Shown piece after piece: positions 17,383-26,388 of a stretch of DNA of 33,236 nt. Origin of the DNA: Cyclobacteriaceae bacterium. Lineage in GTDB: Bacteria; Bacteroidota; Bacteroidia; Cytophagales; Cyclobacteriaceae. A model generated the notes under the pieces. It was given only the letters and a program-made list of their open reading frames with translations, was not told the DNA's origin and did not search any database. A program made the translations under genes and the position numbers. The DNA is taken from assembly GCA_020436125.1 (NCBI GenBank), contig JAGQYK010000027.1, positions 9,266-42,501 of the forward strand, in the 5' to 3' direction. The stretch's first letter is position 1. The number at the start of each line of letters is the position of its first letter.

Positions 17383-17566
17383 TAAATCGTATACTGACAA
17401 AGTTTTCAGTAATGAACTACTTCCAAATGAGTTCACAAAATATTTATTAGGAAAGAAATTGTAACAACTAAGCAATTTATCGTGTAGTGACTCCTGCGAG
17501 ACCACATTAATGTCATAGTAGGATCGATTTGCAAAGTGCGCAGTTTCTTATACAAATGATTTATTA

Positions 17567-19972
17567 ATGAAACATACTATACTACTGTGGTTAATAGTAG
17601 GATTCGGATTCGTCTCCTATTCACAAACCATAACTATAAGAGAACAAGAGACAAAAAAACCACTGAATTTGGTCACTTTGTCGTCACAGAATCCAAAAGC
17701 ATTTGCCATAACCAATACTAACGGACGTGCTGATATTTCAGAATTCAAAAGCTCAGAAAAAATAGAAATTCGAATGTTAGGCTTCTATACTCTTGTAAAG
17801 AGTTATGACGAGCTTGCTTCCGAGGATTTTGAGTTGTCTATGGAATCATCCAATCTCAACCTTGATGAGATTGTTATCTCTGCTACCCGATGGAGGCAAA
17901 CATCAACTAATATTCCTTCAAAGATCATTTCTATCTCGTCTAGTGAGATAGCCCTGCAAAACCCACAAACAGCAGCAGATTTATTGAATGTATCAGGCAA
18001 AGTATATATTCAAAAAAGTCAGCAAGGAGGAGGTAGCCCAATGATAAGAGGCTTTGCTACCAACAGATTACTATATACTGTTGATGGTGTGCGGATGAAT
18101 ACCGCCATATTCAGAGGTGGCAATATTCAAAACGTAATCAATCTGGATCCTTTTGCAATTGAAAACACAGAAGTTTTCTTTGGCCCTGGATCAGTGATTT
18201 ATGGAAGTGATGCCATTGGAGGCGTGATGAGTTTTCAAACTCTAACTCCACAATTTTCTTTAGATGAAAAACCTCTTATCACCGGAAAGGCAGTCACGCG
18301 TTATTCATCTGCTAACAATGAAAAAACAGGCCATTTTGATATTAATGTAGGATGGAAAAAATGGGCCTTTGTTACCAGCTTTAGCTCGTGGGATTACGAT
18401 CACCTGCGCCAGGGAAGCCATGGGTCTGATGACTATCTAAAATCTTATTTTGTGCAACGACAAAACGATGAAGATAAAGTGATTACTCAAGATGACCCCT
18501 TGCTTCAAATACCATCAGCATACACTCAAGTAAATCTGATGCAAAAAATCAGATTTAAACCAAGTACTAAATGGGATTTCCAATATGGATTTCACTATTC
18601 TGAGACATCCCCTTATGGAAGATATGATAGACATACTCGCGTAAGAAGTGGGACTGCCCGATACGCTGAGTGGGACTACGGACCACAAAGTTGGTTGATG
18701 AACAATTTAAACATTACTCACAGCGGCAACAATGCTGCCTATGACAAGGTCACTTTGCGTTTAGCACAACAGTCATTAGAAGAAAGTCGTATCGACAGAT
18801 CACTTAACAGTGTTAACCGCAGTACTGCAGTCGAGCAAGTTGCTGCGTATTCTGCTAACCTTGATTTTACCAAATCCACGAGCAGTAAAAACACGCTATT
18901 TTATGGGGTCGAATATGTCTTCAATGATATTGCGTCAACAGGAAAGTTAACTGATATCTCAACAGGAATAAATACTGCAGGGCCTTCTCGTTATCCTCAG
19001 TCTACGTGGAGTTCTACTGCAGTTTATATTAATGATGAGTATACGATGTCTGATCAAGTTACATTACAGGCAGGCGTACGATACAATCAGTTTAAATTGG
19101 ATGCAGCGTTTGACAACACTTTCTATCCTTTCCCTTTTAGCAGTGCTCATCTTAACAAGGGTGCAATTACTGGAAGCTTGGGAGCAGTCTATCGCCCTTC
19201 TAACACTTGGGTGATCAATGCAAATTTTGGTTCTGCTTTTCGTTCTCCCAACGTGGATGACATAGGCAAGGTGTTTGATTCTGAACCAGGTGCAGTGACT
19301 GTTCCTAATCCCAATCTAAAGGCTGAGAATGCTTACAGCTTAGATCTAGGTTTTGCAAAGATCTTTGGCGAGGCCGTGAAACTAGACATTACAGGATATT
19401 ACACAGTTTTAAACAACGCAATGGTGCGGAGAAATTTTCAATTAAACGGTCAAGATAGCATCATGTATGATGGTGCCTTGAGCCAAGTGCAAGCCATTCA
19501 AAATGCTGCAATGGCCAATGTATATGGTTTGCAAGTTGGGCTTGAAGTCAAGCTGCCGGCAGGGTTTAGTTTTTCGTCAGACCTTAATACCCAGCAAGGG
19601 AAAGAAGAACTGGATGATGAAACAACCAGTGCCTCGCGTCATGCCGCTCCCCTTTTCGGAGTTTCAAGACTTACCTATAAGACCAGCAATTTGAGCCTGC
19701 AATTCTATGCTGCCTATCAGGGTGAGCGCAGGTTTGAAGATCTTGCAGTAGAAGAGCAGGGTAAAGATGAGATCTATGCCAAGGATACGAATGGAAACAA
19801 CTACTCCCCATCTTGGTATACATTAAACATTAAGGCGTTGTATGAAATCACTGAGCATTTTACGTTGAGTACTGGATTAGAAAATATAACTGATCAGCGA
19901 TATCGCCCATACAGTTCTGGTATTTCAGCACCTGGAAGAAATTTCATTTTGTCATTGGCCGTTAAGTTATAA
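17567..19972 (+). CDS. TonB-dependent outer-membrane receptor, haem/iron-receptor-like
   Basis: The 801-residue outer-membrane receptor has a signal peptide (about 1-19) and a small carboxypeptidase-regulatory-like beta domain (20-90). The plug domain spans about 105-230 (GGGSPMIRGFATNRLLYTVDGVRM; GPGSVIYGSDAIGGVMSF), and a 22-strand-type barrel ends in NFILSLAVKL. In the barrel, the AFRSPNVDD segment (F558-P561) and VPNPNLKAENAY (N581-L584) match the FRAP/NPNL pair typical of haem and haemoglobin receptors, with S instead of A in FRAP. The C-terminal GLENITDQRYRPYSSGISAPGRN is typical of the receptor family. It probably imports haem or a ferric siderophore with energy from TonB-ExbBD; which one is not fixed by the sequence. 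The small protein upstream and the PepSY protein downstream fit an iron-type uptake locus. No Fur box was recognised. Confidence 0.92.
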   Translation: MKHTILLWLIVGFGFVSYSQTITIREQETKKPLNLVTLSSQNPKAFAITNTNGRADISEFKSSEKIEIRMLGFYTLVKSYDELASEDFELSMESSNLNLDEIVISATRWRQTSTNIPSKIISISSSEIALQNPQTAADLLNVSGKVYIQKSQQGGGSPMIRGFATNRLLYTVDGVRMNTAIFRGGNIQNVINLDPFAIENTEVFFGPGSVIYGSDAIGGVMSFQTLTPQFSLDEKPLITGKAVTRYSSANNEKTGHFDINVGWKKWAFVTSFSSWDYDHLRQGSHGSDDYLKSYFVQRQNDEDKVITQDDPLLQIPSAYTQVNLMQKIRFKPSTKWDFQYGFHYSETSPYGRYDRHTRVRSGTARYAEWDYGPQSWLMNNLNITHSGNNAAYDKVTLRLAQQSLEESRIDRSLNSVNRSTAVEQVAAYSANLDFTKSTSSKNTLFYGVEYVFNDIASTGKLTDISTGINTAGPSRYPQSTWSSTAVYINDEYTMSDQVTLQAGVRYNQFKLDAAFDNTFYPFPFSSAHLNKGAITGSLGAVYRPSNTWVINANFGSAFRSPNVDDIGKVFDSEPGAVTVPNPNLKAENAYSLDLGFAKIFGEAVKLDITGYYTVLNNAMVRRNFQLNGQDSIMYDGALSQVQAIQNAAMANVYGLQVGLEVKLPAGFSFSSDLNTQQGKEELDDETTSASRHAAPLFGVSRLTYKTSNLSLQFYAAYQGERRFEDLAVEEQGKDEIYAKDTNGNNYSPSWYTLNIKALYEITEHFTLSTGLENITDQRYRPYSSGISAPGRNFILSLAVKL

Positions 19973-19982
19973 ACCAATTTAC

Positions 19983-20014
19983 AGCAAGGTGTTTTAAGCA
20001 ACACCTTGCTTTTT
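19983..20014 (+). terminator. Hairpin terminator or attenuator between receptor and PepSY genes
   Basis: An 11-bp perfect stem (AGCAAGGTGTT, 19983-19993, with AACACCTTGCT, 20000-20010) with a 6-nt loop is followed by five T. It lies in the 47-bp gap between the receptor stop and the PepSY start and ends 6 nt before that ATG. It may be a full terminator for the receptor or a partial one that lowers PepSY expression. Confidence 0.82.
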
Positions 20015-20019
20015 AAGTT

Positions 20020-20553
20020 ATGAACTATAGAAAAATAGTAGATTCCTTACGCCAATTTAGAACATGGCATCGTTTCCTAGGCACGGGCTTGGGATTATTT
20101 ATGTTTATCACCGCGTCAACAGGCATACTTTTGGGCTGGAAGAAGAATGTGGATATCCTTCAACCACCAGAACATAAAGGAACATCAACTGACCTTACTC
20201 AATGGGTTAGCATTGAATCAATAGTTCAGTCAGCTTCTCATGCAGTTGATTCTGTTGTTGGACGCTCCATTGATGTTGATAAGTTAGATGTAAGACCCAG
20301 CAAAGGAATTATTAAAGTGCTTTTCAAGGAGGGCTATTGGGAAGTACAGGTAGACGGAACTACAGGTAAATCATTGTCAGTAATGCAACGTCATTCAGAT
20401 TGGATCGAACACATTCACGATGGCTCTATAATTAGCGATTTTGTCAAACTTACTTATACAAATTTGCTCGGTTGGGGTTTACTAATCCTCACATTAAGCG
20501 GCTTCTGGCTTTGGTATGGACCGAAGGTGGTGAAGAAAATGAAGACAAGCTGA
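20020..20553 (+). CDS. PepSY-associated membrane protein
   Basis: The 177-residue protein has two membrane helices (about 18-40 and 147-166) around a periplasmic PepSY-like domain (TGKSLSVMQRH, with WEVQVDGTTG before it). Visible histidines at H17 in the WHRFLG motif, H125, H131 and H133 (EHIHDG) are typical of PepSY_TM proteins, where they are thought to take part in haem or metal handling or electron transfer at the inner membrane. It is short for the family; longer members have four helices. It follows the TonB receptor on the same strand after a hairpin, a very common arrangement for iron or haem uptake loci, where the PepSY protein is proposed to reduce ferric complexes. It ends 4 bp before the stop of the convergent permease gene. 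Confidence 0.88.
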   Translation: MNYRKIVDSLRQFRTWHRFLGTGLGLFMFITASTGILLGWKKNVDILQPPEHKGTSTDLTQWVSIESIVQSASHAVDSVVGRSIDVDKLDVRPSKGIIKVLFKEGYWEVQVDGTTGKSLSVMQRHSDWIEHIHDGSIISDFVKLTYTNLLGWGLLILTLSGFWLWYGPKVVKKMKTS

Positions 20554-20557
20554 CCAG

Positions 20558-21718
20558 CTATTTTTCTTTTGATCCTAAGTTTGATATTGAATCAAGGGAA
20601 AGAGGAAGGTAGTATATAATTGTTCCCACGATCATGGACACAACAAAACCGTAAGGAAGACCAAAGGCAATAACCCCTACCAATAAAGCAATTACAAACC
20701 CCTTTCTATCACTTACTACATCTTTGATCAGAGAACTCAACGAAATACCCTCCACCATTAGTATCACTCCTAAAACAGGTAAAGGGAATGCTTGGACAAG
20801 ATTATGAAACCCATTAGCGAGAAATAATCCTAACACTATATAAAGTGACCCATAAATGATCACGGACCCACCAGTCCTTCCTCCAAAAGTGTAATGCCCT
20901 ACCATACCTCCTGAGCCATGACATGTTGGTATTCCTCCGAAAAAAGGATTGATAAGGTTCATGATGGAGTAGGTAATTCCAATTTTTTTTATGCTCATCT
21001 CCGGCTTTTCCGGAAACAAATCTTTAGCCACCTGTTTTGTTGCAATAATTGAATTGCCTAACGAAAGTGGAATTTGAGGAAGAGCCAATAACAAAAACCC
21101 CTTAGAGATATCATCAAAGGTAGGTACTCCAAAAATCGGAAGGTTTATACCAAAAGATTCGGGAACATCTGATGCATCAATTTTAAAAATAAAAGCATAA
21201 ATGATCCCCAATCCAATCACCAGAAGTGAAGCCGGGTATTTTTTGTTATCAATAAAGATCAAAATGATCACAAAAGAGATACTTGCCAATATGTATCCAT
21301 TCAAAGAATCAGATGAGATGTAATTCCTAAATGCTAATGAACACAAACTAATCCCTAATCCTAATTGAAGACCACGCACAACCACTTTGGGAATCCACTT
21401 GGCAATGGTGTCAAGCAATCCAGTGACAGACAATATCAACATGACTACCCCTATAGCAAGCCCCGCTCCTAGCAGAATGTTTCCTCCAATCTGTTGTGCA
21501 ATTACTAATGTAGCCATCGCTTTCAAGGGTTGGGCAGGCATAGGCATGCGATATATTATGCCCGTAAATACCTGCATCAACCCAAACATGATAAGTGCGC
21601 CTGCTATATATAGATTAGCGGCCAATATCATCGCAATAATTAACGGTAAGTCTGTGCCTATGTCCCCAAAGGCGCCTGACAACTCTCGTTTATTAAATTG
21701 TATTGGATCTCTACTCAT
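20558..21718 (-). CDS. MOT1-type molybdate/sulfate permease
   Basis: The 386-residue inner-membrane protein has about ten hydrophobic segments. Hallmarks of the MOT1 branch (PF16983-like, related to SulP) are visible: ELSGAFGDIGTDLP (residues 12-25), RMPMPAQPLKAM (57-68) and GGIPTCHGSGGMVGHY (261-276) followed by GGRTGG. It has no STAS domain, as expected for this branch. Characterised relatives in plants and algae carry molybdate, and bacterial ones are annotated as molybdate or sulfate transporters; the substrate here is inferred. No molybdenum-cofactor gene is in the window, so the context does not decide. The start ATG at 21718 gives a short cytoplasmic N-terminus before the first helix. 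polA lies 137 bp upstream on the same strand. Confidence 0.85.
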   Translation of the reverse strand: MSRDPIQFNKRELSGAFGDIGTDLPLIIAMILAANLYIAGALIMFGLMQVFTGIIYRMPMPAQPLKAMATLVIAQQIGGNILLGAGLAIGVVMLILSVTGLLDTIAKWIPKVVVRGLQLGLGISLCSLAFRNYISSDSLNGYILASISFVIILIFIDNKKYPASLLVIGLGIIYAFIFKIDASDVPESFGINLPIFGVPTFDDISKGFLLLALPQIPLSLGNSIIATKQVAKDLFPEKPEMSIKKIGITYSIMNLINPFFGGIPTCHGSGGMVGHYTFGGRTGGSVIIYGSLYIVLGLFLANGFHNLVQAFPLPVLGVILMVEGISLSSLIKDVVSDRKGFVIALLVGVIAFGLPYGFVVSMIVGTIIYYLPLSLDSISNLGSKEK

Positions 21719-21855
21719 TCAATAATGTTGCTTTTTCTAAGAAAGATCATTAAGCAATTAAGCCACCTCACCCCTTACCTCAAAGGAATTTTTCCTCACT
21801 TGGATGAGCAAACATTCGCAATTGATAAAATCGGACAAATTCCAGAACTCAAAGT

Positions 21856-24564
21856 TTAATGGGCCTCTAGCCAATTTTTACCAACACCCACCTCTACCTC
21901 CATAGGCACATCAATAATTACTGCCGTTTTCATTAACTCAACCACCTTTGGCTTAACAATCTCCTCTTCATCTTTATGTAAATCGAAAATTAATTCGTCA
22001 TGTACCTGAAGAATCATTTTAGTTTTCAGCTTTTCCTTTTCCAGCCAATTTTGAATGTGCACCATGGCAATTTTTATAATATCAGCTGCACTCCCTTGAA
22101 TTGGCGCATTGATTGCATTGCGTTCTGCAAATCCACGGGTAGAGACATTTCTAGAATTGATATCTCTCAAATACCTTCTTCTGCCCAAAATGGTTTCCAC
22201 ATACTCTTTCTCTCTTGCCATGTTGATGGAATCATCCATATATCGCTTAATGGCAAAAAATTCTTTAAAATATGATTCAATAATTTCTAGGGCTTCGGTT
22301 CGAGAAATATTCAGGTTTTGAGCTAATCCAAAAGCCGTACTCCCGTAGAGGATACCAAAGTTGACCTCTTTAGCCTTTCTGCGCATATCAGGTGTTACTT
22401 TTTTCAAAGGCACATCAAATACTTTTGCCGCAGTAGTAGCATGTATATCCCTGCCTTCTCTGAAGGCCTCAATCATAATTTCATCTTTCGCAAAAGAGGC
22501 AGCAATTCGCAACTCGATCTGAGAATAATCTGCAGACATGAACAGATAATCTTTGCCGCGGGGAACAAATGCACTACGAATTTGTCTCCCCTTTTCAGTC
22601 CGTATTGGAATATTCTGAAGATTTGGGTTCATTGAACTCAATCGTCCAGTTGCTGCTACAGCTTGCCTATAGTCAGTATGAATTCTTCCATCCGTCTTGC
22701 TTATCATTTTCGGAAGAGCATCTACGTAGGTAGAACGCAACTTTTCATACTCACGAAACTCAAGCATTTTTTTAACGATCTCATGCTCATCGGCCAACTT
22801 CATCAATATATCCTCACCGGTTGCGTACTGACCTGTTTTTGTTTTCTTTGGTTTATCTACCAGTTTGAGCTTATCAAAAAGTACTTCTCCTACTTGCTTG
22901 GGTGAAGCGATGTTAAACTCTGTATCAGCTAATTTGTAAATTTCCTTTTGTACTTTTTCACTATCCTTCTTCAGGGCCTGCGACATCCATAACAATGTTT
23001 CAGTATCTACCTGCACCCCTTCTGATTCCATTGTAGCCAACACACCCACCAGCGGCATCTCAATGTCACTCATCAACTTACTATGACCTTTCTCTTCCAA
23101 GGTCGACTTCAGCCTCTGCTTCAATGGTAAAATAATTTCCACTCTCTCACACACATTATCCTTTTCATTTTCACTGGAGATCAGTTGATAATCTAGAAAC
23201 TGATTGGCCAGGATATCCAATTCATGAGAAGACTCCGCTTCAATTAGATAATGCGCCAACATGGTATCAAAAAGATTTCCCTTTAGCTCAACACCGTACT
23301 TTTTAAGTGCCAGCATAGACTGCTTAATATTGTGACCGCACTTTGCTATCCGATCATCTGAAAGCAAGGAACTAAATTCACTTAAAACAGATTTTGCATC
23401 CTTCTCACTTGCTACTGGAACAAAGTGTGTCTCTCCTGGTATAGAAAATACCAAGGCCTTCAAATCAAAATCAAAATGAGGCTCACTGGACGTAAGGGCT
23501 TCAAAAGCAAATTCGGGCTGATCACCTAATTTCGTAACAAGGGCAGCTCGTCCCTTAGCATCATTGGCTTCATGATATTTTCCCTTTCCAACCCCCTCTA
23601 TTTTTTGAGGCGTTCCTCCTCCAAACATTGACAACTGCGAATTCCCTTTCGACTTATCTTCAGGTGGGGGCGTGGCGCCTCCGGAAGTTGCAAATGCCCG
23701 CGTCATGATCGCTCTGAATTCCAGTTCTTCAAAAATTGGCCTGAGGACCTCTTCATTAAGCGGTTTGTATTTTAATTTTTCTTCATCAAACTCTACGGGA
23801 ACATCCGTAACAATGGTTGCCAGTTTTTTAGAAAGAATAGCTTGCTCTCCAAATTCTTCCACACGCTCTTTCTGCTTTCCTTTTAATTCGTGCGCATGCT
23901 TTACAATGTTTTCAACATTACCATACTTTTTTAGCAAAGTGGCAGCAGTCTTAGGTCCAATTCCAGGAATTCCAGGTATATTATCAGAAGTGTCCCCTTG
24001 CAAACCAAGCATATCAATAACCTGCGAAACATTATCAATATCCCACTTCTCGCATACCTCAGCAATACCCATCACATCTACCGCGTTTCCCATGTAGGCC
24101 GGCTTATAGAGATAGACATTTTCCTTGACCAACTGCCCAAAGTCCTTGTCAGGGGTCATCATATAAACCTCAAAATTCTCTTTAGCGGCACGGGTAGCCA
24201 GGGTTCCTATCACATCATCTGCTTCATATCCATCCATTTCCAAAATGGGAATATTAAAGCCTTCAATAATCTCTTTTACAATGGGGATACCGTATCGGAT
24301 GTCTTCAGGGGTTTCTTGTCGGGTGGCTTTGTATTCTTCAAAGATTTCATCACGAAATGTTGGAGCTGCCGTGTCAAAACAAACAGCAATGTGAGTTGGC
24401 TTTTGCTTTTGAAGGACTTCAAGTAAAGTGTTGGTAAACCCAAAAGGAACTGAAGTATTTCTACCCTTAGAATTGATCCGTGGGTTTTTAGTAAAGGCAA
24501 AATGCGCCCTGTAAATGAGGGCGTAAGCATCTAGAAGAAATAGTTTTTTACTGTTTTTGGACAT
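21856..24564 (-). CDS. polA: DNA polymerase I
   Basis: Pol I fills gaps and removes RNA primers during replication and repair. The 902-residue protein has a 5'-3' exonuclease/FEN domain (1-290, with DGYEADDVIGTLA at 111-123 and GDTSDNIPGIPGIGPKTA at 190-207), a Gly/Pro-rich linker (about 293-330), a 3'-5' exonuclease-like domain (about 345-500) and the polymerase domain. Catalytic marks of the polymerase are intact: SADYSQIELR with D679, the O-helix RRKAKEVNFGILYG (728-741) and QVHDELIF with D856. The exonuclease site looks dead: the expected DxE reads E355-A-L357, and the second aspartate aligns with S416 in HNIKQSM, so proofreading is probably absent. It is divergent from the acyl-CoA ligase gene and is followed by the MOT1-type permease gene. 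Family call certain. Confidence 0.97.
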   Translation of the reverse strand: MSKNSKKLFLLDAYALIYRAHFAFTKNPRINSKGRNTSVPFGFTNTLLEVLQKQKPTHIAVCFDTAAPTFRDEIFEEYKATRQETPEDIRYGIPIVKEIIEGFNIPILEMDGYEADDVIGTLATRAAKENFEVYMMTPDKDFGQLVKENVYLYKPAYMGNAVDVMGIAEVCEKWDIDNVSQVIDMLGLQGDTSDNIPGIPGIGPKTAATLLKKYGNVENIVKHAHELKGKQKERVEEFGEQAILSKKLATIVTDVPVEFDEEKLKYKPLNEEVLRPIFEELEFRAIMTRAFATSGGATPPPEDKSKGNSQLSMFGGGTPQKIEGVGKGKYHEANDAKGRAALVTKLGDQPEFAFEALTSSEPHFDFDLKALVFSIPGETHFVPVASEKDAKSVLSEFSSLLSDDRIAKCGHNIKQSMLALKKYGVELKGNLFDTMLAHYLIEAESSHELDILANQFLDYQLISSENEKDNVCERVEIILPLKQRLKSTLEEKGHSKLMSDIEMPLVGVLATMESEGVQVDTETLLWMSQALKKDSEKVQKEIYKLADTEFNIASPKQVGEVLFDKLKLVDKPKKTKTGQYATGEDILMKLADEHEIVKKMLEFREYEKLRSTYVDALPKMISKTDGRIHTDYRQAVAATGRLSSMNPNLQNIPIRTEKGRQIRSAFVPRGKDYLFMSADYSQIELRIAASFAKDEIMIEAFREGRDIHATTAAKVFDVPLKKVTPDMRRKAKEVNFGILYGSTAFGLAQNLNISRTEALEIIESYFKEFFAIKRYMDDSINMAREKEYVETILGRRRYLRDINSRNVSTRGFAERNAINAPIQGSAADIIKIAMVHIQNWLEKEKLKTKMILQVHDELIFDLHKDEEEIVKPKVVELMKTAVIIDVPMEVEVGVGKNWLEAH

Positions 24565-24663
24565 ACAAGCAACTTAAATCAACGAAAGGAAACATTTGTA
24601 TAAAAATTGTATTTTTATCAGGCTTCAAAACGGACACAAAATACACTGCTAAACTCGTACATC

Positions 24664-26310
24664 ATGAACGGACCTTTGGAATATTTTCTGCACTGGGAAA
24701 ACACAGTTCCTAATGACACTTTTCTTCGTCAGCCCTTTGGTGATGAGTGGAAAACAAGGAGCTGGAAAGAAGCTGGTGATGAGATTCGGAAAATAGCAGG
24801 TTACCTTGAGTCGCTTCATTTTCCACCGCATAGTCACATCGCCCTTCTTTCTAAAAACTGTTCAGAGTGGATCATGGCCGATCTAGCCATAATGATGGCC
24901 GGGCATGTTACTGTCCCTATATATCCAACGCTTTCAGCAGAAGGTGTGAGACAGATCATTGAACATAGCGAATCAAAAGCTGTCATTATCGGAAAGTTGG
25001 ATAATTATGCTGCCCAACAATCTGGTATACCCGATTCTGTGGAAAAGATCAGCGTTTCAACATACGGAATAAATGATGGAGCAGTATGGGAAAAATTGGT
25101 CGAAAGTCAGACTCCAATTGTAAACCCCGCTACACTAGCCCTTGATGATATTCTCACCATAATATATACTTCTGGTACAACAGGCACACCAAAAGGCGTA
25201 GTGCATAGCATGGGAAACTTCGATGCTACAGTAAAAATGGCGCAAAAGCATGTTGGGTTTCCTGATCGACCGCGCTACATGTCTTACCTCCCATTAAGTC
25301 ATATTGCTGAAAGGTTAGGTGGTGAGTTTGAAGGTCTTTTCAAAGGAGCGGAATTCAGCTTTTCTGAATCTCTGGAATCCTTTGCGAAGAACCTAGCCGA
25401 CACAAAGCCCAATTACTTTATTGCGGTACCAAGAATATGGACCAAGTTCCAGGAGAAAATTCTGGAAAAAATGCCTCAGAAAAAGTTAGACAGACTACTC
25501 CCTCTTCCCATCATAGGATCAATTGTAAAAGGAGCGATCAAGAAAAAATTAGGCCTTAACAAAGCTTCACTGTTCATCTCAGGAGCTGCTCCTTTGAGCA
25601 AAAGTACTTTTGAATGGTATGAACGGCTGGGCATTACCATCTATCAAGTATTAGGCATGACTGAAGATTGTGTTTATGCACACTTCAACCGGCCAGGGGC
25701 CAATAAATTTGGAACTGTAGGACTCCCCATGGAAGGACTGCAGGTAAAATTGGCGGAGGATGGAGAGCTAAGGGTAAAAAGTGCTTGCCTGATGAAAGGC
25801 TATTACAAAAACCCGGAGTTGAGCGCTACTATGTTTGATGAAGAGGGCTATCTAAAAACAGGGGACACTGGTGAAATAGACAGTGACGGCTTTCTCACAA
25901 TAATTGGACGAGTGAAAGATCAATTCAAAACAGACAAAGGCAAGTACATATCTCCAACCCCTATAGAACTCAAGCTCATGCAGAATACAGACATCGAGCA
26001 GGTGTGCGTTGTCGGCATGGGTGTACCACAACCTATTGCACTTACTGTATTATCCCTGCATGGGAAAGAAAAGACCAAAGAAGAACTTACAAAAAGTTTA
26101 ATTACTACAATAGATAGTGTCAATTCGACTTTGGAGTCTCATGAGCAAATTGAAAAGGCCATTATCATGAAATCTGACTGGACGGTAGAGAATGAAATGG
26201 TTACTCCGTCTATGAAATTGAAACGGAACGCCATTGAGAAAATTCACCTACCAAGCTATCCCAAATGGTATGCCGAGAATGGAAAAATAATTTGGGAAGA
26301 TAACTCCTGA
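24664..26310 (+). CDS. Long-chain fatty acid-CoA ligase (AMP-binding)
   Basis: The 548-residue enzyme of the ANL superfamily activates a fatty acid with ATP to an acyl-AMP and then to acyl-CoA. The AMP-binding P-loop is IIYTSGTTGTPKGVV (166-180). SYLPLSHIAERLGGE is typical of long-chain ligases of the FAA1/LCFACS type. The A5-type motif reads YQVLGMTEDC, and the hinge region reads GYLKTGDTGEIDSDGFLTIIGRVKDQFKTDKGKYI (in parts: LKTGDTGEID, IIGRVKDQFK). The ATG at 24664 is chosen over a TTG at 24607 because the protein then starts at the usual place before the FLHWE segment. The gene is divergent from polA and 78 bp upstream of the two-CBS protein. The chain-length preference cannot be read from the sequence. 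Confidence 0.93.
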   Translation: MNGPLEYFLHWENTVPNDTFLRQPFGDEWKTRSWKEAGDEIRKIAGYLESLHFPPHSHIALLSKNCSEWIMADLAIMMAGHVTVPIYPTLSAEGVRQIIEHSESKAVIIGKLDNYAAQQSGIPDSVEKISVSTYGINDGAVWEKLVESQTPIVNPATLALDDILTIIYTSGTTGTPKGVVHSMGNFDATVKMAQKHVGFPDRPRYMSYLPLSHIAERLGGEFEGLFKGAEFSFSESLESFAKNLADTKPNYFIAVPRIWTKFQEKILEKMPQKKLDRLLPLPIIGSIVKGAIKKKLGLNKASLFISGAAPLSKSTFEWYERLGITIYQVLGMTEDCVYAHFNRPGANKFGTVGLPMEGLQVKLAEDGELRVKSACLMKGYYKNPELSATMFDEEGYLKTGDTGEIDSDGFLTIIGRVKDQFKTDKGKYISPTPIELKLMQNTDIEQVCVVGMGVPQPIALTVLSLHGKEKTKEELTKSLITTIDSVNSTLESHEQIEKAIIMKSDWTVENEMVTPSMKLKRNAIEKIHLPSYPKWYAENGKIIWEDNS

Positions 26311-26388
26311 TAAATGTTCTCTATTAGCTTGAGCATTGTCATACGCTGAAGATGATGTAACGCCTATCTTACCTGAAAATAAAGTAAG

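Noticed and set aside
17528-17556. TTTGCA and TATACA as a -35/-10 promoter for the TonB receptor
   Set aside because: The spacing is only 15 bp, the leader would be very short, and the pair does not match the Bacteroidota consensus.
23672-24426. Plus-strand frames within polA
   Set aside because: They are shadows of polA; the composition is low-complexity and there is no start context.
24607-24663. 19-residue extension of the acyl-CoA ligase from a TTG
   Set aside because: The added residues are low in protein-like character and lie in the promoter gap to polA; the ATG at 24664 fits the family start.
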